The translations under genes were made by a program, and so were the position numbers. This document shows, in pieces, positions 52,805 through 62,317 of a stretch of DNA of 62,500 bases (its first letter is position 1; every line of letters starts with the position of its first letter). Source of the DNA: Mesostigma viride (lineage: Eukaryota > Streptophyta > Mesostigmatophyceae > Mesostigmatales > Mesostigmataceae); contig RPFO01000165.1 in assembly GCA_009746045.1 (NCBI GenBank), positions 1,817,825 through 1,880,324 on the forward strand, given 5' to 3'. The notes under the pieces are model-generated. The model worked only from the letters and a program-made list of their open reading frames with translations, had not been told where the DNA came from and made no database searches.

Positions 52805-55800
52805 CTAGTGCCGTGGCTGACCCAGCGACATATTGTTCATTTGGTGCCTAAGAAGAGTATACTGTGCCTTGGCGGAGCTATAGAGCTTGGTAAGAGCATC
52901 CGAGCAATTCTGGTCGCCTGCCACGTGCTCGGTATGGAGCGCATCAGAAAATTCCTTCACCCGGAGGAAGTCAAGGTCTCTCGTGCGAGCGTAGGGGTTC
53001 TCAATGAAGTCCACCAGCGCTTGGCTGTCGGTGCGCATGACGCGATCGATGCGTGTGGTGAGACCGCCCAGCTTGAGGATCCAGCAGAGTAGCGCGTGGA
53101 AATACGCGAGCTCACTTGCAGCCTCGCAATACGCACGCGCCTCGGCGGTGTCCGACCCCACATACACACGGCGGTGTAGACGTGAGAACCACGCAAAGAT
53201 GGAGGATGGCGCAGATTGGTCAGCGTTTGAGATATAGCTAACAGCCGCACACCTACCACGCATCTTGGTGAGCACCCGCGCATCCAAAGAACTGTCACAA
53301 TAAGCCCCTAGCTCGATGGGCTTGTCCCAGTCAACACCCTGCAGGACCAACCCCGGTGAGGCCTGCACATACTCAGCTACAACCGGGCGGGCCAACAAGC
53401 AGAGAACATCGTCTGTCAACCGACTAAGGACAGCCAAGTCAGGGCTCGTGGTACACGCAAGCCAATTGAGTTTGCCACGCAGCGCACCACACTCAGAGGG
53501 AAGGATAGGCCCAGTGCGGGCCATGACCTCCTTGACCAGGTCGGGGACATAGCTACCCTTAGGATGCAGCAACATGACCCACTGCCCTTGCTCATCGTGA
53601 TCGAGAATAGTGTCCATGCCCATGAAGGGCACGATCTTGCCCGGCTCCCTAAAGACGAGCTTGCCCACAGGGTACACTGAGTGCACGAGCGAATGGAACC
53701 ACACAATCCACTCCCGTGGCCCCAGGCAGTCACAGTCATCGGCATGCACGAAAACAAACACGAGCTCCCCCTTCCAGACACCAACAAACAAGGAGGGGTC
53801 CAGGTCGCTGTACATCATGCGTGCGCGGTTAAGTAGAAGGCGCTCTAAACTCTTGCGCCACGCCCGCGGCCCGGCCACGGTCCCATCCACAGCCTTCACC
53901 AACCTCATGAACTTCTTGCCCACAATAGGTTCCCACATCTTGGGTGTCCTAACATACAGCGGTGTGGTGCCCTCCCACAATTTAGCCGTCTCATCTGAAT
54001 CCCCGTTAAGGAAGGCCTTAGAAAAATCCAGCACCGCGGAGCCATGCGGCAAGCCTTTGTTGAGGCGCCCGAGATGAAAGCACACTAACAATCGCCAAGT
54101 GTCTTTATTTAAGCCCGGGGCAGTCAGGGCTGAGGAGGGCAGGTCAGAAGATCCAGAAAATTCTAGCACCACAGGTCTAGCAAACTCTACTTTCCTGTCA
54201 GTGCCGGGAACCGGCTTCATCTGGAAGGTCCATTTGAAACGAAGCAACCGGCCATCCCTTGGGACTAGGTCCACTGGCTCCACACAACCCAGTCCTAACC
54301 ATCGTTCCCCTGCAGCCAGCATAGCCCCTTGGGTATTGTCTAGCCCTTCCTCGGTTGAGACGTGCCTGGCAACATCATGGAAGGACATGGGGCTTTCAGT
54401 GGCAACATCGTGGAAGCTAATCCCCAAGCTGTCAGGGGTGAGGGCTTTAGGGGTGAGAAGATCGCGGGCAGGAGGCAATTCAGAATCCTTGTACTCTACC
54501 CCTTTCATGGCAGCCACCATAGGCAATGAGAGACCCCGAGCAGCGACATCGAGGGAAAAATTATTCAATCGCATGCAGCCAAACCCCGCTCGGGACAGCT
54601 GTGTGCTGCTCACTGTAACCCCGGGTAGCGTCAAGAACGGCTGTCCTAATAAGGCGGGCCCATCATACCCCTCTACCACACACATGGGCGTGTCTGCGCC
54701 GAGTATGGTTAAGGGAAATTCCCCCAGGACCTTGTAGGACCCTGACCTAGCAAAATCAGTGACCTGAGTCCAATGAGAGGGCAGCAAAGGAAAGTCTACA
54801 CAGTTGGCCCCGATAATAGAGACCTGGGCCTGGGTATCAATGAGGAGCCCACAATTCAGCGCCCTAGAGGTTAACAAGGAAGAGATGACTGCAGTGCTCG
54901 GGCCCAGCTGAGGGGGTACGCCTGCAGTCTGTGGTGGGCGGCGAAGGGAGCCTAACCCCATGTTATTGTCCCGGCGCAGCCCTAGAACAATCTTGCTGAG
55001 CAACCCACCACCCCGGCGAGGCTGACTAACGGCAGCCGGACCCTGGCTAACGGCAGGGGTAATGCCCTCCCTACTACCCTCGCGCAGGTCAGCAGGGGGC
55101 TCGCGAGCTAAGCTCTGCACATCTGCAGCAAGTGCCACCAGATCACCGTCCTCCTCAACATGCTCATCGTCCTCTACCTCCCGAGCTTCGGCAGACATTT
55201 GCATAGGGTCAGAGGCAGGCATGGGTAAAAGAGGGGCAATCACGTCACCTGGTGGAGGCCGCAAGAAGTTGTCCGCGTCCTCGTAGTAGTGCAGAAGGCG
55301 CTCCCACGCACTTGTGTTCGGTTGATAGTGCTTGAGCTTGCTCCACGGGATGTGGTGTTGCTTGTCCTGCAAGGAAACAACGGCCTTGCGCACACTCCCA
55401 TCCACGGACACTACCGTGGCTGGACCATTCCACTGTCCCCTCTTTCCAAAGGGGCCCTCTTTATGCACCCAAACCAGGTCTCCTACACTATAGGCGGTAA
55501 CCGGCCTACGTGTATCCCTTCGTACCAGGTTGGCAAATCTACCCTGCAAATGGCGTGCCCACTCCTCTTCTATCTCTGGTGGGTAGTGGCCGTGCTGCAA
55601 TCCCTCAGCTGTTATCACCACATTGCGAGAAGGAATGGACAACAACACACGCCGATTAAGGCATGCACAAATCCGCAACGCCCACATGAGGCGGGCTGCG
55701 TATGCTGAAAGGGATGCATCACCTTGTCTCCGTGCAGCTTGCTTGAATTCTTGCACGGCACGCTCCACTATACCCTGACCAGTGTGGTCCTCACGCCCAA

Positions 55801-56374
55801 CTGTCTTGAGGCATTCAAATCCAGGCTGGCCCTCTAGACACGCGAACTGCCTGTCCATCTGTATTGACTCGAGTGGTGAGAAAAAGGACGAAGAGACATC
55901 AATGGCTTCTGCCAGGTCGGCGGCTTCCATATGACGCAAAGGAACTACAGCTACGTTGTGAGCATATCTATCTATTGCAATAAAGTATGGCATGTGTGCC
56001 CAGAACAGCACATCACCTACGATTTCCCCCTTTCTCGCAGGTGGATGCTTTACATGGTGGCGAGGAGGCTTGGGGCCCGACGATTGACATTGTGGACAAT
56101 TTTCGTAACACTCACGACATGCTTCCAGCATTGGCGCCCCACCAAAAGCCCTAGCAAACTTGTAAGCGTTTGTTCCATGGCCAAAGAAGATGTGAAACCG
56201 AGACGCACAGGCATACTTGAAAATTGGATCTGTATTGATCAAGTTTGATATTGCCTTAACATCCGCAGCATCGGCCATAAAACTGCCTACATCGTCTACT
56301 GCCAGGAGCCTCCTATGCTCCATAGCGCTGTCCTGCCCTGGGGCCTTCAGTTTTCCTGAGCATTGCGCACCCAC
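52805..56374 (-). CDS. Copia-5 pol: integrase, protease, RT, RNase H
   Basis: About 1190 codons, uninterrupted. Approximate residues: integrase zinc finger H61, H66, C93, C96; core D121 (GDVLFW), D174 (QMDRQFACL), E204 (GIVERAVQEF); a C-terminal integrase SH3-like region (SVGDLVWVHKEGPFGKRGQW) near 296-316. Protease 508-595 with IDTQAQVSIIG (D513) and GPALLGQPFL. RT with VLDFSKAFLNGD (D783) and VHADDCDCLG (877-880). RNase H D1026, E1077, D1115, D1158. Ends DALTKL ... QPRH at 52805. The frame overlaps the gag end by 28 bases and lies -1 to it, so frameshifting is likely; the first internal ATG gives MEHRRLLAVDD. Confidence 0.93.
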   Translation of the reverse strand: MGAQCSGKLKAPGQDSAMEHRRLLAVDDVGSFMADAADVKAISNLINTDPIFKYACASRFHIFFGHGTNAYKFARAFGGAPMLEACRECYENCPQCQSSGPKPPRHHVKHPPARKGEIVGDVLFWAHMPYFIAIDRYAHNVAVVPLRHMEAADLAEAIDVSSSFFSPLESIQMDRQFACLEGQPGFECLKTVGREDHTGQGIVERAVQEFKQAARRQGDASLSAYAARLMWALRICACLNRRVLLSIPSRNVVITAEGLQHGHYPPEIEEEWARHLQGRFANLVRRDTRRPVTAYSVGDLVWVHKEGPFGKRGQWNGPATVVSVDGSVRKAVVSLQDKQHHIPWSKLKHYQPNTSAWERLLHYYEDADNFLRPPPGDVIAPLLPMPASDPMQMSAEAREVEDDEHVEEDGDLVALAADVQSLAREPPADLREGSREGITPAVSQGPAAVSQPRRGGGLLSKIVLGLRRDNNMGLGSLRRPPQTAGVPPQLGPSTAVISSLLTSRALNCGLLIDTQAQVSIIGANCVDFPLLPSHWTQVTDFARSGSYKVLGEFPLTILGADTPMCVVEGYDGPALLGQPFLTLPGVTVSSTQLSRAGFGCMRLNNFSLDVAARGLSLPMVAAMKGVEYKDSELPPARDLLTPKALTPDSLGISFHDVATESPMSFHDVARHVSTEEGLDNTQGAMLAAGERWLGLGCVEPVDLVPRDGRLLRFKWTFQMKPVPGTDRKVEFARPVVLEFSGSSDLPSSALTAPGLNKDTWRLLVCFHLGRLNKGLPHGSAVLDFSKAFLNGDSDETAKLWEGTTPLYVRTPKMWEPIVGKKFMRLVKAVDGTVAGPRAWRKSLERLLLNRARMMYSDLDPSLFVGVWKGELVFVFVHADDCDCLGPREWIVWFHSLVHSVYPVGKLVFREPGKIVPFMGMDTILDHDEQGQWVMLLHPKGSYVPDLVKEVMARTGPILPSECGALRGKLNWLACTTSPDLAVLSRLTDDVLCLLARPVVAEYVQASPGLVLQGVDWDKPIELGAYCDSSLDARVLTKMRGRCAAVSYISNADQSAPSSIFAWFSRLHRRVYVGSDTAEARAYCEAASELAYFHALLCWILKLGGLTTRIDRVMRTDSQALVDFIENPYARTRDLDFLRVKEFSDALHTEHVAGDQNCSDALTKLYSSAKAQYTLLRHQMNNMSLGQPRH

Positions 56375-57303
56375 GTGAACCGCTGGCGCCTAATAGGCCC
56401 AGCCTTGCCAACATTGTCCGCCTGGTTGGCAGCAGTCCGCGACTTGCAAAACCGGGCCTTGTGCCCTGGCTTATGGCACTTGCCACACAGGTTCGTCCCC
56501 AACGGGAAAGCCTTGTTGGCCTTGCAGGTCTCGCGGGTGTGACCAGTCCCCTGGCAGCGAGGACACTTCAGGCGCCCGTCACCGGCGCCAAAAACGGCCC
56601 TGATGGCAGGGCCATCGGCATTGACTGCTGGCGTCGGCTTCACGGCACCCTTGCCGGCCAGCTCCTGAGCAGCGCCACCGAGCGCCATGATCTCGCGGAT
56701 GCAGGCGAAAGCAGCAGCCTTGCTCGCCAGCTTCTCCTTGGTCAGGACGGACGCCAGACTCTGCACGGTGCTTTCTGACATAGCACCGCTGCCAAGGGCC
56801 TTGCCCAAGAACAGGACCACCGAAAAATCATCAGCAAATTTTAGATTGGTTTCTTCGAGCATCCGCTCGAAGGCCAGCGTGGCCTTGGCAGTGTCACCGG
56901 ACACTTCGAACGTCAGAATCTGCATGACGTCCTTGATGGACTTCACCAGCCCTGTCGGCGCGAGAAGCTCAGTGAGCCGCTCAAGGAACTGATTCCAGTC
57001 CCATGCCTTCTCCTGGGCGATCCGAATCAGGTCCCGCACCGCCTGCGGCCCTTTGCTGGCCAGTGGAGCCCCCCGCAAGATCCGAAAAATCTGCGCGGGA
57101 GTCTTCACTACCGTGCGGACTTTCTCCTCCCAGGCCTTGATTGCCCAGACAAAGTCACGGTTTTCCTTGTCCGTAGCCTTGTCGGCCAACGGCTCTGGCA
57201 GCATGCGAACCACCAGTTCGTGCTGTCGCAGCTCCTTGTAAGCATCGGCACCATCGCCAGTCAACTGAATGGCGTCCGTGTCGGAACGGGAACCGCGAGC
57301 CAT
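56347..57303 (-). CDS. Copia-5 gag with two zinc knuckles
   Basis: ATG at 57303 (MARGSRSDTDAIQL), 318 codons, begins 25 bases after the LTR. UBN2-like capsid region with FVWAIKAWEEKVRTVVK, DWNQFLERLTELL and FSVVLFLGKALGSGAM. Two knuckles lie near the C-terminus, CPRCQGTGHTRETC and CGKCHKPGHKARFC. A basic tail ends NAQEN. The stop GAA AAC TGA is preceded by a short A-rich stretch where a -1 slip into pol could occur. Unlike Copia-1, -2 and -A there is no ORF before it. Confidence 0.9.
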   Translation of the reverse strand: MARGSRSDTDAIQLTGDGADAYKELRQHELVVRMLPEPLADKATDKENRDFVWAIKAWEEKVRTVVKTPAQIFRILRGAPLASKGPQAVRDLIRIAQEKAWDWNQFLERLTELLAPTGLVKSIKDVMQILTFEVSGDTAKATLAFERMLEETNLKFADDFSVVLFLGKALGSGAMSESTVQSLASVLTKEKLASKAAAFACIREIMALGGAAQELAGKGAVKPTPAVNADGPAIRAVFGAGDGRLKCPRCQGTGHTRETCKANKAFPLGTNLCGKCHKPGHKARFCKSRTAANQADNVGKAGPIRRQRFTWVRNAQEN

Positions 57304-57327
57304 TGTAAATAGCAGCTTTTGAGTACG

Positions 57328-57828
57328 AGTTGAGATTGAGAATGATGCTTGCAAGAATGCGGCACTAGGTGCCTGGGTTTATTATCAATTTATATGGTTA
57401 CAAGTCATGTGTGCAACCCCAAGATTGCGATAGGCCTTATCGTCATTGCACCAATCACATTTCATGTGCATTAGCGATTTCCAAGAGGCACACTGAACTA
57501 GCGTTACGCCAGCGTTGCACAATGCTTCTAGACGCTTCTAGAACCATTTACAAATATCCATTAGCAGGGAATATTGCCGTATTCGTCTGCCCGCTGAAGG
57601 GGTGTTTTATCTCATCAATCCTTGGCACGACTTCAACAGCCTGACCGACAGTCAGTGCTCAACAGTCAGCGCGACCACTAGTTATAATGCATCAGCTTGG
57701 CTATACTGCCACCATGGTCATGTACACAAGCTGTGTGCAGCAATTGTGAGTATTGTTTCACAGATTTACATTCCATTATGCATGCACCAGTTTATACACG
57801 CATTTCGGTCAAGCAACAGATTGCAACT
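57328..57828 (-). repeat. Copia-5 5' LTR
   Basis: 501 bp, followed on the minus strand by CGTACTCAAAAG (57327-57316). Confidence 0.93.
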
Positions 57829-58200
57829 CTGTGTTCATATCCTTGACTTCCCCGTCGAGAACAAACCGAAAACCAGCGCCATGAACGAACTTGTGACGAG
57901 TAGATGACGACATCGTGGTTATGGCGTCGTACCCCCCCTGGTGCAGCTGCTGCTTTATCGCCGCCTTCCTGTCCTCTTGCTTCCGCCCGGGCGAAAACCA
58001 GGCGCTTCGCAATCCCTGGAGATGTGATATTCTAATGGGCTTCATGCACTCGTGGCCGCACTTACAGTCAAACGTCTCGTCGGTCACTAGGCTGCCGGCA
58101 TGGGTGCTGCCGCTTAGCACTACGGCTGCGAACTTGCGCTTCCCATGGTGTCCCATCACCATGATAGCGAAAGCCAGGAAGCAGATAGCCACGATTATGT

Positions 58201-58821
58201 CCCAGCAAAGCCATAGCACACCTTCCTTTTCGACCGCCATGTCGGCCACTAGTCCGGACAGCTCAATGTGCACCTGACCTTGACACTACATAATCGCACA
58301 AACCGCCACAATTTTGCAAGCAAGAAGACATGGCTACCTCGGCATTTCATGAAATGTACTTCGTGAAATGCACTCCGTGAAATGTACTAAGGAACGTGAT
58401 TGGCCGGCGTTCGCTCGCCAAATCTCGCAAAATGTACTAAGGCACGTGAGTGATTGGTCTCGCAAAATGTACTAAGGAACGTGATTGGTCAGAATCGATT
58501 CTGTTTGCTGCACTTAAAATTCCCTACAGAATCAACGCCGGCCAATCACGTTCCTTAGTACATTTTGCGAGACCAATCACGTGCCTTAGTACATTTTGCG
58601 AGATTTGGCGAGCGAACGCCGGCCAATCACGTTCCTTAGTACATTTCACGGAGTGCATTTCACGAAGTACATTTCATGAAATGCCGAGGTAGCCATGTCT
58701 TCTTGCTTGCAAAATTGTGGCGGTTTGTGCGATTAGTGTCAAGGTCAGGTGCACATTGAGCTATCCGGACTAGTGGCCGACATGGCGGTCGAAACGGAAG
58801 GTGTGCTATGGCTTTGCTGGG
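58201..58821. repeat. Large palindromic inverted repeat, about 290-bp arms
   Basis: Left arm from 58201 (CCCAGCAAAGCCATAGC) and right arm ending at 58821 pair almost throughout, with about 50 unpaired bases near 58490-58545. Each arm contains several AAATGTACTAAGGMACGTGA units, CGAGCGAACGCC, ATTTCATGAAAT, and the first codons of the interrupted minus-strand gene (MAVEKEGVLW left, MAVETEGVLW right). No terminal target duplication was found. Confidence 0.85.
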
Positions 58822-59189
58822 ATGATTGTCATCGTAGTACATCATATGTATTACAGTATATTTCACGAAGTACAATTCATGGAGGCAGAGGGAAAGTTCC
58901 TGTTCATGGTGAGTCGGGGTTAGCAATCACGGCAATGTCGATACATGTACTTGCAGTATATACAAATGCCATGATGTCCTTAGATGCAGCATGAATGTCT
59001 ATTGTTCGGATTTCTTTTATCACGATGCTTAGGATGCCTTCCGACAGAAATCTGCTGCGCTACAGGTCGGGAATACCTGAACTTGATATGCGTGGCCAGT
59101 GGCCATGGCAGCCGGGATCGGTAAGAATTAGCTTCGATAGCCATGAATAATGCGGAAAGTGAACGTTGCCCACCCGCTGCACAGGGAAA

Positions 59190-59426
59190 ATGGCTGCACA
59201 GGAACGGCCTGACGTGATACTGTCGCAAAGTGCAGTTCTCACAAGCCGACAATTACACATTCGACTTATGGTCGATAATCGGCGCAGGCCTTCGACATTC
59301 AAGCGCGCATCGAAACGTCGTGAGGATTTCGGACATTTAGATGAAGTTGGATTGCTTTCGACCCTCGTATTTGCCATGATCTTGGCCATCCAATCTTTTT
59401 GCTTCGTGCACAGTTTGCGTTTGCAG
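59190..59426 (+). CDS. Possible first exon of an unknown gene
   Basis: ATG at 59190 (MAAQERPDVILSQSAV) opens 79 codons with a hydrophobic C-terminal stretch (LLSTLVFAMILAIQSFCF). It ends at CAG before an excellent donor GTAAGCG at 59427. No downstream exon can be placed because hexamer arrays follow. No similarity recognised. Confidence 0.22.
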
Positions 59427-59448
59427 GTAAGCGTAGGTACATGACAAG

Positions 59449-59603
59449 CTTGCGTTTGCGTTTGCGTTTGCGTTTGCGTTTGCGTTTGCGTTTGCGTTTG
59501 CGTTTGCGTTTGCGTTTGCGTTGGCGTTTGCGTTGGCGTTGGCGTTGGCGTTGGCGTTGGCGTTGGCGTTGGCGTTGGCGTTTGCGTTTGCCTTTGCCTT
59601 TGC
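59449..59603 (+). repeat. (GCGTTT/GCGTTG)n hexamer array
   Basis: About 25 tandem hexamers; the first block is GCGTTT, then mainly GCGTTG, then back. Translation of any frame gives simple dipeptides. Confidence 0.97.
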
Positions 59604-60086
59604 GTATACATTTGCATGTGCGCTTGCGTTGCCGTTTGCTTATGCGTCCCAATGTATGTCTGGCTTTTGGCAATTCTATTTCCTTGTCGTTGGGATATGA
59701 GTGGGTGCTGGCGGTGGTGTTACTGTCGGCAGGTAGAGTGGCAGTGGCTTCAACTTCTGTTGCTTTTTCATTGCATTGCATATTCATTGGGTCTCTGCAG
59801 TTAACAACTGCTTTAAATATCTTTGTTAATAGCCGGCTTCAGCTGTGATTGCGATTGCATGTTGCTTTTGAATTGCATTCGCACTGGGCACATGCAGTGG
59901 GCATTAGGCATTGGTAGTGCAATTACACATGCAGTCACACTTGCAATTGCAATGAAGTTGAAATTGAAGCTGCAGCTAAAATTTGCTACGTGCCTACTGG
60001 TACAGTCGCATGTGCAGTCAACTTTGTGCTTGTTTATTATAATTTCTTCTTGCTTTTCGTATTGTGTGGTGGTTAGAATGGTGATG
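59604..60086. other. Spacer between hexamer arrays
   Basis: No supported gene. Contains several GCAATTGCA/GCATTCGCA-like alternations but no clear repeat. Confidence 0.5.
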
Positions 60087-60089
60087 GCG

Positions 60090-60375
60090 GGGGCAGGAGC
60101 AGGGGCAGGGGCAGGGGCAGGGGCAGGGGCAGGGGCAGGGGCAGGGGCAGGGGCAGGGGCAGGGGCAGGGGCAGGGGCAGGGGCAGGGGCAGGGGCAGGG
60201 GCAGGGGCAGGGGCAGGGGCAGGGGCAGGGGCAGGGGCAGGGGCAGGGGCAGGGGCAGGGCAGGGGCAGGGGCAGGGGCAGGGGCAGGGGCAGGGGCAGG
60301 GGCAGGGGCAGGGGCAGGGGCAGGGGCAGGGGCAGGGGCAGGGGCAGGGGCAGGGGCAGGGGCAGGGGCAGGGGC
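60090..60375 (+). repeat. (GGGGCA)n hexamer array
   Basis: About 47 copies of GGGGCA with a single 5-base unit near 60260 that shifts the phase; it encodes runs of Ala-Gly or Gly-Gln only. Confidence 0.98.
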
Positions 60376-60645
60376 AATCATGAGTTGCTTTCGGCCTGGC
60401 ATGTGCGCCAGAACTGGCATATGTGCTCGCAATGCAGCTTGCTACTCTTGTTCCTTTTGTTTGCCTTTTCTTTTGTTTGGGAACTGTTCGTGCAGGGGGG
60501 TGGGATGAGGCCGCGAGTCTCTGGGCAGGGGCATTGACGTGGGTAGGTGTGTGTCTGGGCTAAGTCTGCAATTGTCGCTGCTGTGCTGTACTTCTGGCTG
60601 TGGCTTACGGTGCATTTGTGGCTTGGAGTAGGGGTGAGGCTAGGG
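60376..60645. other. Spacer between hexamer arrays
   Basis: Short unique sequence with no supported gene. Confidence 0.5.
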
Positions 60646-62317
60646 TGGACGCAGGCGCGGGCGTGGGCGTGGGCATGGGCGCGGGCGTGGGCGTGGGCGT
60701 GGGCGTGGGCGTGGGCGTGGGCGTGGGCGTTGGCATGGGCGTGGGCGTGGGCGTGGGCGTGGGCGTGGGCGTGGGAGTGGGCGTGGGCGTGGGCGTGGGC
60801 GTGGGCGGGGGCGGGGGCGGGGCGTGGGCGTGGGCGTGGGCGTGGGCGTGGGCGTGGGCGTGGGCGTGGGCGTGGGCGTGGGCGTGGGCGTGGGCGTGGG
60901 CGTGGGCGTGGGCGTGGGCGTGGGCGTGGCGTGGGCGTGGGCGTGGGCGTGGGCGTGGGCGTGGACGTGGGCGTGGGCGTGGGCGTGGGCGTGGGCGTGG
61001 GCGTGGGCGTGGGCGTGGGCGTGGGCGTGGGCGTGGGCGTGGGCGTGGGCGTGGGCGCGGGCGTGGGCGCGGGCGTGGGCGTGGGCGTGGGCGTGGGCGT
61101 GGGCGTGGGCGTGGGAGTGGGCGTGGGCGGGGGCGTGGGCGGGGGCGGGGGCGTGGGCGTGGGCGTGGGCGTGGGCGTGGGCGGGGGCGGGGGCGGGGGC
61201 GGGGGGGGCGGGGCGGGGGCGGGGGCGGGGCAGGGGCGTGGGCGTGGGCGTGGGCGGGGGCGGGGCGGGGGCGGGGGCCGGGGCGGGGGCGGGCCGGCGG
61301 GGGCGGGGCGTGGGCGTGGGCGGGGGCGGGGGCGGGGGCGGGGCGGGGGCGGGGCGGGGGGGGGCGGGGGCGGGGTGGGCGTGGGCGGGGGCGGGGGCGG
61401 GGGCGGGGGCGGGGGCGGGGGCGGGGGCGGGGGCGGGGCGGGGGCGGGGGCGGGGCGGGGGCGGGGGCGGGGGCGGGGGCGGGGCGGGGGCGGGGCGGGG
61501 GGGGCGGGGGCGGGGCGGGGGCGGGGGCGGGGGCGGGGCGGGGCGGGGGCGGGGGCGGGGCGGGGCGTGGGCGGGGGCGTGGGCGTGGGCGTGGGCGCGG
61601 GCATGGGCGCGGGCGTGGGCGTGGGCGTGGGCGTGGGCGTGGGCGTGGGCGGGGGCGGGGCGGGGGCGGGGGCGGGGGCGGGGGGGGGCGTGGGCGTGGG
61701 CGGGGCGGGGGCGGGGGCGGGGCGGGGGCGGGGGCGGGGGGCGGGGGGCGGGGCGGGGGCGGGGGCGGGGCGGGGGCGGGGGGCGGGGCGGGTGGCGTGG
61801 GCGTGGGCGTGGGCGTGGGCGTGGGCGTGGGCGTGGGCGTGGGCGTGGGCGTGGGCGTGGGCGTGGGCGTGGGCGTGGGCGTGGGCGTGGGCGTGGGCGT
61901 GGGCGTGGGCGTGGCGTGGGCGTGGGCGTGGGCGTGGCGTGGGCGTGGGCGTGGGCGTGGGCGTGGGCGTGGGCGTGGGCGTGGGCGTGGGCGTGGGCGT
62001 GGGCGTGGGCGTGGCGTGGGCGTGGGCGTGGGCGTGGGCGTGGGCGTGGGCGTGGGCGTGGGCGTGGGCGTGGGCGTGGGCGTGGGCGTGGGCGCGGGCG
62101 CGGGCGCGGGCGTGGGCGTGGGCGTGGGCGTGGGCGTGGGCGTGGGCGGGGGCGGGGGCGGGGGGGGGGCGTGGCGTGGGCGTGGGCGTGGGCGTGGGCG
62201 TGGGCGGGGGCGGGGGCGGGGGCGGGGCGGGGCGGGGGCGGGGCGGGGGCGGGGGCGGGGGCGGGGGCGGGGGCGGGGGCGGGGGCGGGGCGTGGGCGTG
62301 GGCGTGGGCGGGGGCGG
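60646..62317 (+). repeat. (GGGCGT)n / (GGGCGG)n hexamer array, about 1.7 kb
   Basis: Blocks of GGGCGT alternate with GGGCGG, with occasional GGGCAT, GGGCGC and 5-base units. All three forward frames stay open for 500-590 codons but encode only Gly, Arg, Val, Ala, Trp dipeptides, so they are not genes. Confidence 0.98.

Larger units (their letters stand above)
52087..57828 (-). mobile_element. Copia-5: apparently intact Copia-like retrotransposon
   Basis: LTRs 52087-52587 and 57328-57828 (501 bp each, AGTTGCAATC...CTCAACT on the minus strand) are flanked by target duplication CTGTG (52082-52086 and 57829-57833). I see one difference between the LTRs. Minus order: 5' LTR, primer-site CGTACTCAAAAG, gag, pol, purine tract GAAAGGGCTGG, 3' LTR. 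There is no ORF1. Gag and pol are open throughout, making this the best candidate for an active element in the window. Confidence 0.94.
51853..58240 (-). pseudogene. Unrecognised minus-strand gene interrupted by Copia-5
   Basis: An ATG at 58240 opens MAVEKEGVLWLCWD, then a membrane-like stretch (IIVAICFLAFAIMVMG), a Cys/His patch (DCKCGHECMKP) and RHKFVHGAGFRFVLDGEVKD to 57834, where Copia-5 starts. Removing Copia-5 and one CTGTG copy keeps the frame briefly. Coding-like sequence then appears in another frame (LELVGPPVKLITFDDVLAGL ... TAA at 51853-51855), reachable through a possible acceptor GATTAG at about 52.0 kb. A further exon near 51.62 kb is also possible. Exon structure and function are not resolved. 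Probably a low-copy host gene or an older element gene. Confidence 0.35.

Noticed and set aside
59449-62317. CRISPR-like or telomere-like arrays
   Set aside because: Units are contiguous hexamers without spacers, and none matches a known telomere repeat such as TTTAGGG.
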